A stretch of DNA of 64,000 nucleotides, from assembly GCA_021521415.1 (NCBI GenBank), contig JAIQDT010003862.1, positions 62,001 through 126,000 of the forward strand, read 5' to 3'. The notes under the pieces were generated by a model. That model saw only the letters and a program-made list of their open reading frames with translations. It was not told the origin of the DNA and did not search any database. Position numbers and translations under genes: made by a program. How positions within the stretch are numbered: the first letter of the stretch is position 1; the number at the start of each line of letters is the position of its first letter. The stretch is from Bidens hawaiensis (Eukaryota; Streptophyta; Magnoliopsida; Asterales; Asteraceae). Below, piece after piece: positions 47,911-58,059 of the stretch.

Positions 47911-48298
47911 ATACACCAACAATATTCACTTCACTTTAACATAATCACGTTTCTTTATCCAATCACTCGAGTGCATTAAGATAAACACAATATAGGTAGA
48001 TAAAACAGTCACTTAATAAGCAATTTCAAACACCCTCACCAGGTTTAGCTTTATTACTAATAACAATCCCATTCTAACAAATGGTTAGTTACATCATTAA
48101 TAAGTTAGTGTTAAATTGACCGAAATGCCCTTTAGAATAAAATTTGCCCAATTATATGTTAAAATGATCCATCTACCTTATTGAGCTTATACGTAGTAAT
48201 AATTAAAGAAGAGGTTAACTAAAAAGAAAGAATTACAAAGCATCGATGAAAGTAAAGTCAAGTCAATCAGAAGTAGCTATTAAGGTTGAACAATAGAA
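47911..48298. repeat. Dispersed duplication, partial copy C
   Basis: From about 48050, sequence including TCTAACAAATGGTTAGTTAC and GTGTTAAATTGACCGAAATG repeats the leader-upstream region a third time. It matches copy A 6955-7222, including part of the stretch missing from B. It is cut at ACAATAG (48298) by the LTR that starts at 48299. Confidence 0.8.
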
Positions 48299-48822
48299 TG
48301 AGAAAAGCCAAAATATGTGAAAAATATATTCATATATGAGAAAAGCCCATATATTCGGATGGACTCGGGATCCGCCTGAAGAGATTACATATGATCCGGC
48401 CCAAGTGAAGCCCAAGAAAGCAAGCCCAGTCCTTAAAGCCCAAGGCCCCTCCAAGACAAAAGGACAAGTCAACAAATGAAGGGTCCCTTTAGGAGCCTGG
48501 AAGTATCAGGTCAAGATGACGCACGTCTGAGGCAAAAGGGAATCGTCTGGCGGATAAAAGAGAGAAGCCTGTTTAAGTCAAAGAGGAGTGTAAAAAACCG
48601 CTGGATAATAGGATGTGTCCCCAGGAAACGGTCTGGAAGGAGAGATTCCTTTTGAACCCTTTATATAGAGGGATTTGTATAATGTAAACGAGATGTAAAA
48701 ACCAAGCTATTCACTTTTATATACCGATCATCTCTCTCTCAAACATCTCTAAAGAAACTTCTCATAATCAACCACTCACATTATTCCTACACACTAATTA
48801 AGATTCATTTGAGGTTTCTACA
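48299..48822 (+). mobile_element. 5' LTR of a second gypsy lineage (about 524 bp)
   Basis: It starts TGAGAAAAGCCAAAATATG where duplication copy C breaks off, and ends GGTTTCTACA just before a primer-binding site. CTTTATATAGAGG near 48658 is a probable TATA region. No 3' LTR follows the coding remnant, so the element is truncated. Confidence 0.7.
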
Positions 48823-48823
48823 T

Positions 48824-48840
48824 TGGCGCCATCCGTGGGA
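48824..48840 (+). other. Primer-binding site
   Basis: TGGCGCCATCCGTGGGA follows the LTR by one base. TGGCGCC-type primer sites are typical of non-chromovirus plant gypsy elements (Tat/Athila group), unlike the Met-type sites of the other elements here. Confidence 0.7.
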
Positions 48841-51800
48841 CCCTTTCAACCAGGAAATCCCACGCTACGGTTTCAGATGGTCGATCCGAGCCAAAAGCAG
48901 AACAGGCCGGGGGGATCCCAACTTATGACAACCAACAGAAACGAATCCACCATTACCGGAGCCAACGAAGAAGCAAACTTGCTAAAGACAAGAGAAATGG
49001 ACGGACCTATCCTTATAGAGGACGAGACGTAGAAGGAAGACTCGAGAGAAGAGCGGGAGAAGGACCAAGCCTCCAATGAAAAATGGGAGATAACCCCAGA
49101 GTTCATACGAACTCACACGGACGCGCTCCGAGCCTGCCTGGACGAACAAGAAAAGGAAGAGAAATTTGCAGCAGTCAAGACACGTCTATCATTCGACACC
49201 CCGAGATCCCAGAATGACGACGAACCCGATAAAGGAACCAGTAAAGACCCCGGAGTTCTTCTGGAGTCGCTGGTGACTTTTCTGTCCTCTGTCAAAGGCA
49301 AAGAAAGGTCTAACCCGAACACCCTAGATGCTCCTTATCGACCCTCGGATACCTCCGACGTGTCGAAGTTCACCCGACGCATAGCCGAGGCTACCCTGCC
49401 TCCTAAGCTCCGGTATCCTTCCACAGTAGACAAGTACGACGGAACACAAGACCCGGAAGATCACCTGCACGCCTTCCGAGGTGCAGGAATGGTTAGCGGA
49501 TGAACCATGCCCGCTTGGTGTCTAATGTTTCCCCAAACCCTGATGGGGGGAGCAAGGGTATGGTTCGACAGCCTAAAACCTGGAAGCATAGATAGCTACG
49601 AAGAACTGAGGGGAAAGTTCTTGAGAAATTTCAGTCAGCAGAGAAAAGCCATGAAAAACCCCAATGAGATCCTGCATATCTGAAGGAAGGACGAAGAAAA
49701 GATAGAACAATTCATGGACCGATATGTAGCGGAAAGCATGAACACTAAAGGCGTACCAGAGGTCATGAAAATCAGCGGATTCATAAACGGGGTGAGATTC
49801 TCTCAGCTCACAGAGAAGTTAGGGGAAGATTTTCCCACCACTTTCGATCAATTGATGAATCGGGTTCGAGCTTTCGTCAGGGGAAAAGATACACGGTTCA
49901 AGCTATGAGAGTGGGAGACAAAGAAGGGGCCTCCCAAGCCTTTGGGAGGAAAGAATGTGGGAAGTGCAAGTCCCGGTAAAATACGAACACCTTTCGATAG
50001 AGCCCGTTTCACGCCATACCGACCTCTGGGACACCACTCAGGGTACGTACCTTCCACAACATACCACCCTCATAGATTCCCCAGCATACGACCCGAGGGA
50101 GGGAGATACCGACCTCCCTTCGGAGGAAAGATAAACCCAGGAGAGGAGGATGTGTTGGTGGCAGATAAAGCCAAATATCCCATCAGAACCCCAAGCCCAT
50201 TTAAACAAGCGTACAAGCCCAACCCCACCGGGTATTGCAATTATCACAAAAGCACCGGGCACACCACTGAAAATTGTGTCCAGCTAAAAAGGTTATGGGA
50301 AGCAGCCCTAAAAACCGGACAGTTACCACCTCCGGCTAGGGAACCCCTACCCAGAGCTAAAGAGGAAGAAGAAGATAGACACTTCGTGGACATGATAAGA
50401 AGAAGAGACGAGAAGGAGGGAAATCCGGGGCGACCCCTCAAAACTATGAGGAAATAATCCCTGCCGATAAATCTGGAGTGGATAAAAGCTGAGGTCCGTT
50501 TCCCAGGCATAACCGAAAGTGAAGCCAGGGAAATGCCACTGAACATATTGGCTAGTGTCGCCGGATACCGAGTAGCTCGTGTGCATGTAGATGGAGGTAG
50601 TGGGGTAGAAGTGATGTATGAGCACTGTTTCCTGAGGTTACAAAGAGAGGTCCAGGAAAGGTTAGAAGAGGATATATGCCCATTGATGGGATTCTCCGGA
50701 GAGGTAGTAGAACCGTTAGGATCACTCAATCTACCGTTCACTCTTCGAGACGGGGAGAAGACCCGTACCGTATGCCTCCATTTCTCTGTAGTCCGGGCCC
50801 CGTCGAAGTATAACATCATTTTAGGTAGACCAGGAATGAGGGCACTCAGAGCTGTCCCGTCCACGGTCCACAGATACACGAGATTTCCCACTCCCAAGGG
50901 AATAGCTACCATTCGGTCCTCCACGTAAATAATAGCTAGCGTCAATCAAAACACACAAAAGAGGAAGGGGGTGGAGGAATGGGTACTCAACGGAGAGCAC
51001 CCCGAGCAGACGGCGGGGATAGGGTCACAATTATCCGACAAAGGAAAGGCGGGCCTGAAGGAGTTGTTATTACACAACGCAGACGTGTTCGCATGGACTC
51101 ACCGGGATATGAAGGGAGTCCCCCGAACCTGGACACAACACACCCTAGATGAATTTCACTGGATGGAACCAGTCAAGCAGAAAAGAAGGAGTCTGGGACT
51201 TCAGAAGAGCCAGGCGGTCCGGGAAGAGACCGCTAAACTAGTACAGGCCGGGATAGTAAGGGCGATCAAATATCCCCGTTGGATATCAAACCCCGTAATG
51301 ATCGCTAAACCTGACAACAGCTGGCGCATGTGTTGATTTTAAAGATTTGAACACGGCTTGCCCAAAGGACTCATACCCTCTCCCGGAAATTGAGAAAAAG
51401 ATAGAGTCTCTTGCCCAATATCCACTTCGATGTTTCCTGGACGCGTATAAAGGATACCAACAGATCCAGATGAACCCCCATGATGAAGAGAAAACCGTCT
51501 TCTACATAGATGAAGGAACCTTTTGCTACACCAAGATGCCTTACGGCCTGAAAAATGCCGGAGCAACGTACCAGCGATTCATGGATCGACTATTCGACGG
51601 CCAAAAAGAAAGAAACGTGGAGATTTATGTGGATGACCTGGTCATCAAAAGCACAGACGAAGAAAGGATGCTCAATGACATCCGGGAGACCTTTGATACC
51701 CTTCGCCGAGCTAACATGAAACTCAACCCGGGCAAGAGTTCATTTGGGGTCGAAGAAGGAAAGTTTATGGGGGTTGTTGTAACCAAGGGTGGGTTTCGAG

Positions 51801-52443
51801 CAAAACCGGAGAAGATAGAAGCTCTAGTTCAGATGAGTCCCCCAAGGAACATCAAGGAGGTACAAAGGTTACAAGGAAGGTTAGTCGCCCTGAACCGATT
51901 CCTATCAAAGATCGCAGATCGAACTCTCCCATTTATGGCAGTATTAAGAAGGTGTATGAAGAAGAATAAGTTCTGTTAGGACACGGAAGCTGACGAGGCT
52001 TTCCGAGAGCTCAAGTCACACTTAAGCGAACTCCCTTTAATCACCTCACCGTTACCGGAGGAGAAGTTGACTCTCTATTTGTCTTACACAAACCAAACCA
52101 TCAGTTAAGTGCTGATGGTAGAAAGAAAGGAGGCTCAGATTCCTATATATTTTGTAAGCCGGACCCTGAAGGGCCTGGAAGAGAGATACTCTCCAATTGA
52201 GAAGCTAGTATTGTCATCGGTCTACACAGCCAGGAAACTAAGGAGGTATTTTCAGGCACATGACGTCCAAATATTGACCGACAAGCCCCTTCAACGAATA
52301 TTAATGAAGCCGGAGATATCTGGCTGGTTAGCCAAGTGGGCTATAGAACTGGGAGAATACTCCATCGAATATAAGCCAAGAACTGCCTTCAAAGGGCAAG
52401 TGATAGCCGATTTCCTCACCGAAGCCCCTCCAGCTTCTCCCTT
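48841..52443 (+). pseudogene. Tat/Athila-type gypsy gag-pol, decayed and 3'-truncated
   Basis: The order is gag (KYDGTQDPEDHLHAF near 49430), a CCHC-like knuckle (YCNYHKSTGHTTENC near 50235), protease (HVDGGSGVEV near 50590) and reverse transcriptase (MPYGLKNAGATYQRF, then VEIYVDDLVI near 51625). An RNase H-like stretch ends with YKPRTAFKGQVIADF. Integrase, a 3' polypurine tract and a 3' LTR are missing. Sequence switches to HD-Zip homology at about 52440. In-frame stops occur near 49030, 49501, 49681, 49906, 50455, 51977 and 52106; several look like TGG changed to TGA or TAG. A 2-base loss near 51333 shifts the frame. The element is dead. Confidence 0.88.
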
Positions 52444-52444
52444 A

Positions 52445-52768
52445 TCAGCTCGTCTCGCTCGTTTGAAACACTAGCAAGTTTTTCTTTAACCTCTGAAAGC
52501 TCATTTGAAAACCTATCCCGTTGATCTTTAACCTCTGAAAGCTGCAGCTAGCACAAGTTCCATGATTAGCATGTGTTTGAAACCAGACCGCCACTTGCTG
52601 AGGATCTAAGTTTAATTGAGCAGCAATGTCATTTTTTCTATTAAGTTCTAATTTTTTGTTGTCTTCAAACAAATACTCCAGGACGTTTAGTTTCTCATCT
52701 GTGAGCTTTCTATTTTTTAGGCCACTGCTGCTAGCCTTATTATTTCTTGCACTTCTTGCTGTGTTCAT
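52445..52768 (-). pseudogene. HD-Zip homeobox fragment, array copy 1 (truncated chimera)
   Basis: From ATG at 52768 it matches the other copies (MNTARSARNNKASSS) as far as VAVWFQ at about 52576, losing the end of homeodomain helix 3. It is then joined to sequence reading CTGCAGCTTTCAGAGG. In another frame this encodes a coiled-coil-like LSEVKDQRDRFSNELSEVKE, possibly the second exon with the leucine zipper. The 3' end abuts the gypsy remnant. A homeodomain without an intact recognition helix would not bind DNA. Confidence 0.8.
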
Positions 52769-52929
52769 GCTTGCTTTAAAACAGAACAGAACAAAACAGA
52801 ACACAGAACATAACAGAACAGAAGAGATAATGTGTTATGGTGGAGTGAGTGAAGAGTGTTTGCTTTTATAGAGGAACTAAATTCTTAGAAAAATATGTAT
52901 ATTTAATCATCTATTAGAAAAAAGGATAC

Positions 52930-53205
52930 CTCTTTTTCGAGGCAGCAATTAGCCTCCTTGAGCTGAAGGTTTTCTGCCTCCTCGCTCTTGCTCTTGCAGC
53001 GAGCGCGCTTATTTTGAAACCAGACCGCCACTTGCTGAGGATCTAAGTTTAATTGAGCAGCAATGTCATTTTTTCTATTAAGTTCTAATTTTTTGTTGTC
53101 TTCAAACAAATACTCCAGGACGTTTAGTTTCTCATCTGTGAGCTTTCTATTTTTTAGGCCACTGCTGCTAGCCTTATTATTTCTTGCACTTCTTGCTGTG
53201 TTCAT
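52930..53205 (-). CDS. HD-Zip class I homeodomain exon 1, array copy 2
   Basis: I choose the start at 53205 (MNTARSARNNK). The upstream in-frame Met belongs to a TGTTCTGTT-type leader. The 92 codons contain a homeodomain: KNRKLTDEKLNVLEYLFEDN (helix 1), IAAQLNLDPQQVAVWFQNKR (helices 2-3, with W-F-Q-N) and the start of a leucine-zipper region (LQLKEANCCLEKE). They end at a GT donor (GTATCC). It most resembles the ATHB-21/40/53 branch of HD-Zip I transcription factors, which act in the nucleus. A conserved Trp is Cys here (RARCKSK). There is no exon 2 within the unit, so it is a partial gene, open but probably not functional alone. Confidence 0.85.
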
Positions 53206-53366
53206 GCTTGCTTTAAAACAGAACAGAACAAAACAGAACACAGAACATAACAGAACAGAAGAGATAATGTGTTATGGTGGAGTGAGTGAAGAGTGTTTGC
53301 TTTTATAGAGGAACTAAATTCTTAGAAAAATATGTATATTTAATCATCTATTAGAAAAAAGGATAC

Positions 53367-53642
53367 CTCTTTTTCGAGGCAGCAATTAGCCTCCTTGAGC
53401 TGAAGGTTTTCTGCCTCCTCGCTCTTGCTCTTGCAGCGAGCGCGCTTATTTTGAAACCAGACCGCCACTTGCTGAGGATCTAAGTTTAATTGAGCAGCAA
53501 TGTCATTTTTTCTATTAAGTTCTAATTTTTTGTTGTCTTCAAACAAATACTCCAGGACGTTTAGTTTCTCATCTGTGAGCTTTCTATTTTTTAGGCCACT
53601 GCTGCTAGCCTTATTATTTCTTGCACTTCTTGCTGTGTTCAT
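53367..53642 (-). CDS. HD-Zip class I homeodomain exon 1, array copy 3
   Basis: This is the same exon as 52930-53205, shifted by exactly 437 bp and with no protein difference I can see. Its promoter differs by two substitutions in the leader (AAAAGAGATAATTTG for GAAGAGATAATGTG). It diverges from the array beyond about 53755, which marks the outer end of the duplicated unit. It too stops at a GT donor, with the next array unit where its intron should be. If transcribed, it could splice only to the coiled-coil exon near 52490. Confidence 0.85.
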
Positions 53643-54184
53643 GCTTGCTTTAAAACAGAACAGAACAAAACAGAACACAGAACATAACAGAACAAAAGAG
53701 ATAATTTGTTATGGTGGAGTGAGTGAAGAGTGTTTGCTTTTATAGAGGAACTAAATACTTAGGCTGCACAAAACTAAATGCTAATTGTGATTTGGTATTA
53801 TATTCCATTCACTAGACGTGCACAAAAAAACCGGTTCCGGAACCGAACCGGTGGAACCGGCCCGGAACCGGTTCCAGTTCCTACCCGATGGAGCAATACC
53901 CGGTTTGGGTATTATTGTACCCGAATATCATACCCGGTTCCCCTATTTGTATTTCCCAGTTGGTTCCAACCCGGTTCCTAAGTGTACCCAGTCCAGTTCC
54001 TACCCGAAATACCCGGTTCCGGCGGGTTTTTCTTAAAAAGGTCAAACACTGGTAAAACTAGCCGTTGGAACTGGTTCCAACGGTAATATAGCGGTTGGAA
54101 CCGGTTTTTGAGAAACAAAAGAGCTGTTGTAACCGGTTCCGACGGTAATATAGCCGTTGGAACCGGTTCTTGTAGCCCAAAACC

Positions 54185-54193
54185 TATATATAA
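54185..54193 (+). promoter_or_regulatory. TATA box of the hAT transposase
   Basis: TATATATAA lies about 100 bp before the transposase ATG at 54286. Confidence 0.5.
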
Positions 54194-54285
54194 GTTGTTT
54201 TCCATTACTTGTTTTATCACCAAACTAAAAAACAAACAAAAAAACTTCTCCTTTAGCAAACCCGACCACCCAACTAAATATTATT

Positions 54286-55956
54286 ATGACACCCATCAAA
54301 AAAACTAACAAGAAGGCTAAGAAGAATGTTTTTATTGAACCCGTTCGTGCTATGGAGGACCCAAATGTTCTTGCGGTCGTCACCCATACCCGAAACCAAG
54401 ACGTATGGAAGAATTGGGATTTGGTTGTCAATGCCGAAGGTGATCAAAAGGCTCGTTGCAAACTATGTGGAAAACAATTAAAACACGATTCCAACTCGAC
54501 TTTGAGAAAGCACATCGAGAATTCATAGTGTCCGGCCTTGAAAGGGATTGGCGCGACCGATCAAGTTGACTTGGGTAAAGATGGTACGCTATTTCGTTAC
54601 AACACGACTCATGTTCAAGATAGAATGGCAAAGTTCGTTATTCAACGAGGTTTGCCGTTTAACCACTTTGATGACCCGGATTTGACGTCGTTGATTCGAG
54701 AAACTCTACAACCGCGATACACACATGTAAGTCGTACTACCTTAAGACGTCATTGTATCAAGTTGTGGGAGTGTGCTAAAAAAGAGTTAATCGAGTTTTT
54801 TCATTCTTTACTAGCGATGGTTAGTTTAACTACCGATGTTTGGTCGGCACCACACGGGTTGCGCGAATCATACATATGTGTCACCGCTCATTGGGTTGAT
54901 CCGGTGACATGGAAATTGATGAAACGAACCATAGCTTTTGAAAACTTCCCGTACCCACATACCGTCGAAAAATTGTTTGACTTGCTTGATGAAGTTATAA
55001 CAACTTACAATTTGAGAAATAAAATATTTTCGATTTCGTTTGACAACGCATCAAACAATACTAAGGCGGCCGAAAAATTTATCATTAAATATTCACCACC
55101 TTGTTTCGGGGATTTTTTTTCATGTTCGATGTGTTGCACATATCATCAACTTGGTTGTTCAAAAAGGTCTCGAAAATGAAAACATTTGTGACGATTTAAA
55201 ATTTTTTAGACTTATGTTACAAGATGTCTTCAAAAGTGGTAAAAGAAGACATCTTGAATATAAGAATTATTGCAAGTCGGTTGAAAGAAAGTATTTGGGG
55301 CCGAATGGGATGTTCCAACCCGTTGGAACTCAACTTGTCATATGCTCAAGTGTGTTTTCGCCCAACGGCATACTCTACAAAATTTTCATAACAATCTTGT
55401 TGACGTACGAGAGGCCGATATGCTTCCGGAAAGTGTTTGGGTCAATGTCGGTTATTTGTTGGGGTATCTTGACGTGTTCAAAAACTCAACAACAAAGTTA
55501 TCGGGAGAATATTACTCTACTAGTTGTTGGGTTTTGCAAGAATTATACTACATGTCTTGTACTTTTAAAGAGTTTGAGGAGAAGAACACACTATTCAAGA
55601 ATATTGTTGGGGGTATGAAGGAAAAGTTCTTAAAATATTTTGAAAACATACCCCCGGTCTTCACTTGTGCCGCCACTTTAAACCTATATTGGAATGTTAA
55701 TGGGGTTGAGAGAACGATCGAAGAAATATTCGACAACATGGGTATGCACGAGATCGGCCAGAAGTTGTCGACGGAAGTGTGTGAAAAGTTTAACAAAAAC
55801 CTTCAAGACCTTTATGACCATTATTTTCAACTATATGGTCCAAGCACGAGATCGTCTTTTATTAAAAAAACAACGACTAGTAGGCCGAGCAAGGACCTAC
55901 TTATAAACTTGATGAATGGGATTCCTGAATCGGCATCTAAGAGGCAAAGGGGAAAC
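54286..55956 (+). pseudogene. hAT transposase with BED zinc finger, broken
   Basis: The N-terminus is basic (TNKKAKKN). A BED finger follows (VWKNWDLV, CKLCGKQLKHDSNSTLRKH: Cys2 then His2). The catalytic RNase H-like region includes LTTDVWSAPHGLRESYICVT and ISFDNASNNTKAAE, then RCVAHIINLVVQ in another frame. The final part (KNTLFKNIVGGMKEKF, RPSKDLLINLM) resembles the region before the hAT dimerisation domain. A TAG at about 54526, a frameshift in a T run near 55118 and another near 55335 inactivate it. At 55957 a gypsy LTR replaces the C-terminus. The protein would normally cut and paste the element. Confidence 0.88.
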
Positions 55957-58025
55957 TGTAACACCCCGACCAAAGGCGGATTATACATCGGGGCGCCACA
56001 TATTGTTTCATTACTCGTGACACTATTGGGTGTCAATATTTAATAAATACATTCATTCGCGCACGCGCAAGGTAAACAAGATAACATAAAACATCATAAA
56101 TCAATATATTATAAATCATAATGTTCGAACAGCAATAACTTGTCTTGATACATTTTAATCTAGGTCCAAAATAAAGAAAACTTCCTATGTGTCCACAAGC
56201 TCCAAACAGCTACTGCAAACCTGAACATGTGTTAAAATAAACGTCAAACACTTGCGTGTTGGTGAGAAATCAAGTTTGATACAATACATAGATAACAATA
56301 AATCTGCGCGCAACATGTGTATGTCTGGTTTTCAACAAGGGTGTAATCTGATCGGGACCAACTCTAAGATTCATAAGACTGCCAGTGCTCACAATTGAGC
56401 TCACAAACAAGACAAACTGTGCATGTGTAAACAAAAGAGAAAATCATAAACGATAGTTCTCCCGTGTTCATCTAATGGTACCATGAGAACTGCGGAATAG
56501 ACCGACAAGACGGTTAATGATCCACACATACAAATAAACAGCCAAGTCTACGTCCTCAACACATGGGATACTGCGCGACTAAAGTTCATAAACAAGTTTA
56601 AGACTCTAAGTTTGTATGAACACATGAACATCCCAAAACATTAAAAGCAAAAAGGGATTAGGTACGAGATTACTCACTTGATAAACGATGCGGTGTAAGA
56701 TAAAGCAAGAACCAACTTTAAACAAGCACAAGTTAACCTATAAATAAGATTATTGTTTTAATGATTGGTTTAAGTCTTGATTATAAGTTAGCATAATTAA
56801 TAAGTAAATTATCATATATAATATATATATATTACCGGAAAAGCAGGGCAGAACAGGGAGGAAGACGGAGGCAGAGAGGAAGACGGCGGAGAGAGCAAGG
56901 GGCAAGAGAACAGGAGAGATTAAGTGTTTTGTGTGTGTAGTGTTATGAAAATATTATTATTATTATATAGGAAAACCCTAGGAGACATAAATCCAGAAAA
57001 AGGGGAAAAGATCTTTAACAGGATCAAGCAAAAGATATCAAAAAGCATAAGAATCCAAAAGCAAAAGATATGGAAAGATATGGCAGCTGCAGAGGCAAGA
57101 TAAAGCTGACAGGTTAACAGTAAAAAAGCATGGGCGGATCAGATAAAGGTACTGGTCAAGCATGGCAAAAGCAGATCTCAAAAGATAATGTCAGTCACTT
57201 TTTCTGTCAACCAATGGGGTTGGTGCGCATGCTGCGCCGAAAGTAACTTTTCAGACATAAAGCAGATTAGGTCAACAGCACAACAGATAAGACAACACAA
57301 AAACGGCTAGATTAAACAGAAGAAAACTCAAAGGGTTTAGCGCGAGAAGGCTAAGGCGCGAAGGCAGACACAGAAGGTCAAGAGAGCGCGAGCGCGAAGG
57401 CAGATGGAACCAACCTTAACGCGTCGCGGAAGAACTACATTTCTAAGCGCGCCGCGGGAAGAATCACATTTCTTAGCGCGCCGCGGGAGGAACTAAAATT
57501 CCTAGCGCGCCGCGGGAAGAACTATAATTCTTCGCGCGTCGAGGGATGAACTACGATTCTTAGCGCGCTGCGAGAACTACAAATCCTTAGCGCGTCGCGG
57601 GAAGAACTACCGTTCTTAGCGCGCTGCGAGAAGAATTACAATTCTTAGCGCGCTGCGAGAAGAGTTCGTCTCGCGTATCGCTGAAACAGGTGGTCTTCAC
57701 GCAGGATTCCTTGTAAGGAGTCTGGCGCGTGGAGCAGCGCAGACAACCTTAGGCGGGAAGGAACAAAGGACAAGCAAAGAGTTAGAAGAAAGAGGGAAAC
57801 AAGGCGTAAGGGCGGGACGGCGACAAGAGGGAAAAGAAGACGGAAAGAGAGAAGAAGAGGGACGGGACGGCGGAAAGAAAAAGAGAGAAAGAGGCGGGAA
57901 GGAAAATATATATTATTATTATTAAAAGTAAAATATAAGTATAAATAAATATTAAATCATAAAAGAAAGAGATCGGGTAAGGGAAACGGGTACCTGGGTC
58001 GGGTCGGATCGGGGCAGATGTCACA
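55957..58025 (-). mobile_element. 3' LTR of the right gypsy element (2069 bp)
   Basis: On the plus strand it runs from TGTAACACCCCGACC to GGGGCAGATGTCACA. It is the inverted relative of the LTR at 1381-3675. The first 670 bases look identical, with no indel, to the visible part of the 5' LTR at 63331-64000, so insertion was recent. The left flank is hAT coding sequence (GAAAC at 55952-55956 is the presumed target duplication). A minus-strand TATATAATA lies near 56960. Degenerate CGCGCTAAGAA repeats fill about 57415-57665. Confidence 0.93.
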
Positions 58026-58040
58026 GTCTCCCCTACTTTA
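58026..58040 (-). other. Polypurine tract
   Basis: The minus strand reads TAAAGTAGGGGAGAC, directly next to the 3' LTR and identical to the tract at 1366-1380. Confidence 0.8.
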
Positions 58041-58059
58041 AGAAATTTCGTCCCGAAAT

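Larger units (their letters stand above)
52576..53756 (-). repeat. 437-bp tandem array: promoter plus HD-Zip exon 1
   Basis: Three units (the leftmost truncated) have equivalent points at 52768, 53205 and 53642, an exact period of 437 bp. Each unit holds, on the minus strand, CTCTATAAAAG (TATA at 52864-52870, 53301-53307 and 53738-53744), a TGTTCTGTT-rich leader, exon 1 and the start of an intron. Units 2 and 3 are nearly identical, so the duplication is recent. Confidence 0.95.
53813..55956 (+). mobile_element. hAT-type transposon, left part, interrupted by a gypsy LTR
   Basis: The left end is near TAGACGTGCACAAAAAAACC. It is followed by dense ACCGGTTCC repeats, as in many plant hAT subterminal regions. 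The transposase gene starts at 54286. The element is cut at 55957, where an LTR begins; the rest should lie beyond the window's right edge. The 8-bp target duplication cannot be checked. Confidence 0.75.

Noticed and set aside
52626..53745. Plus-strand frames MSFFLLSSNFLLSS in the HD-Zip array
   Set aside because: They are antisense shadows of the homeodomain exon, repeated because the array is repeated.
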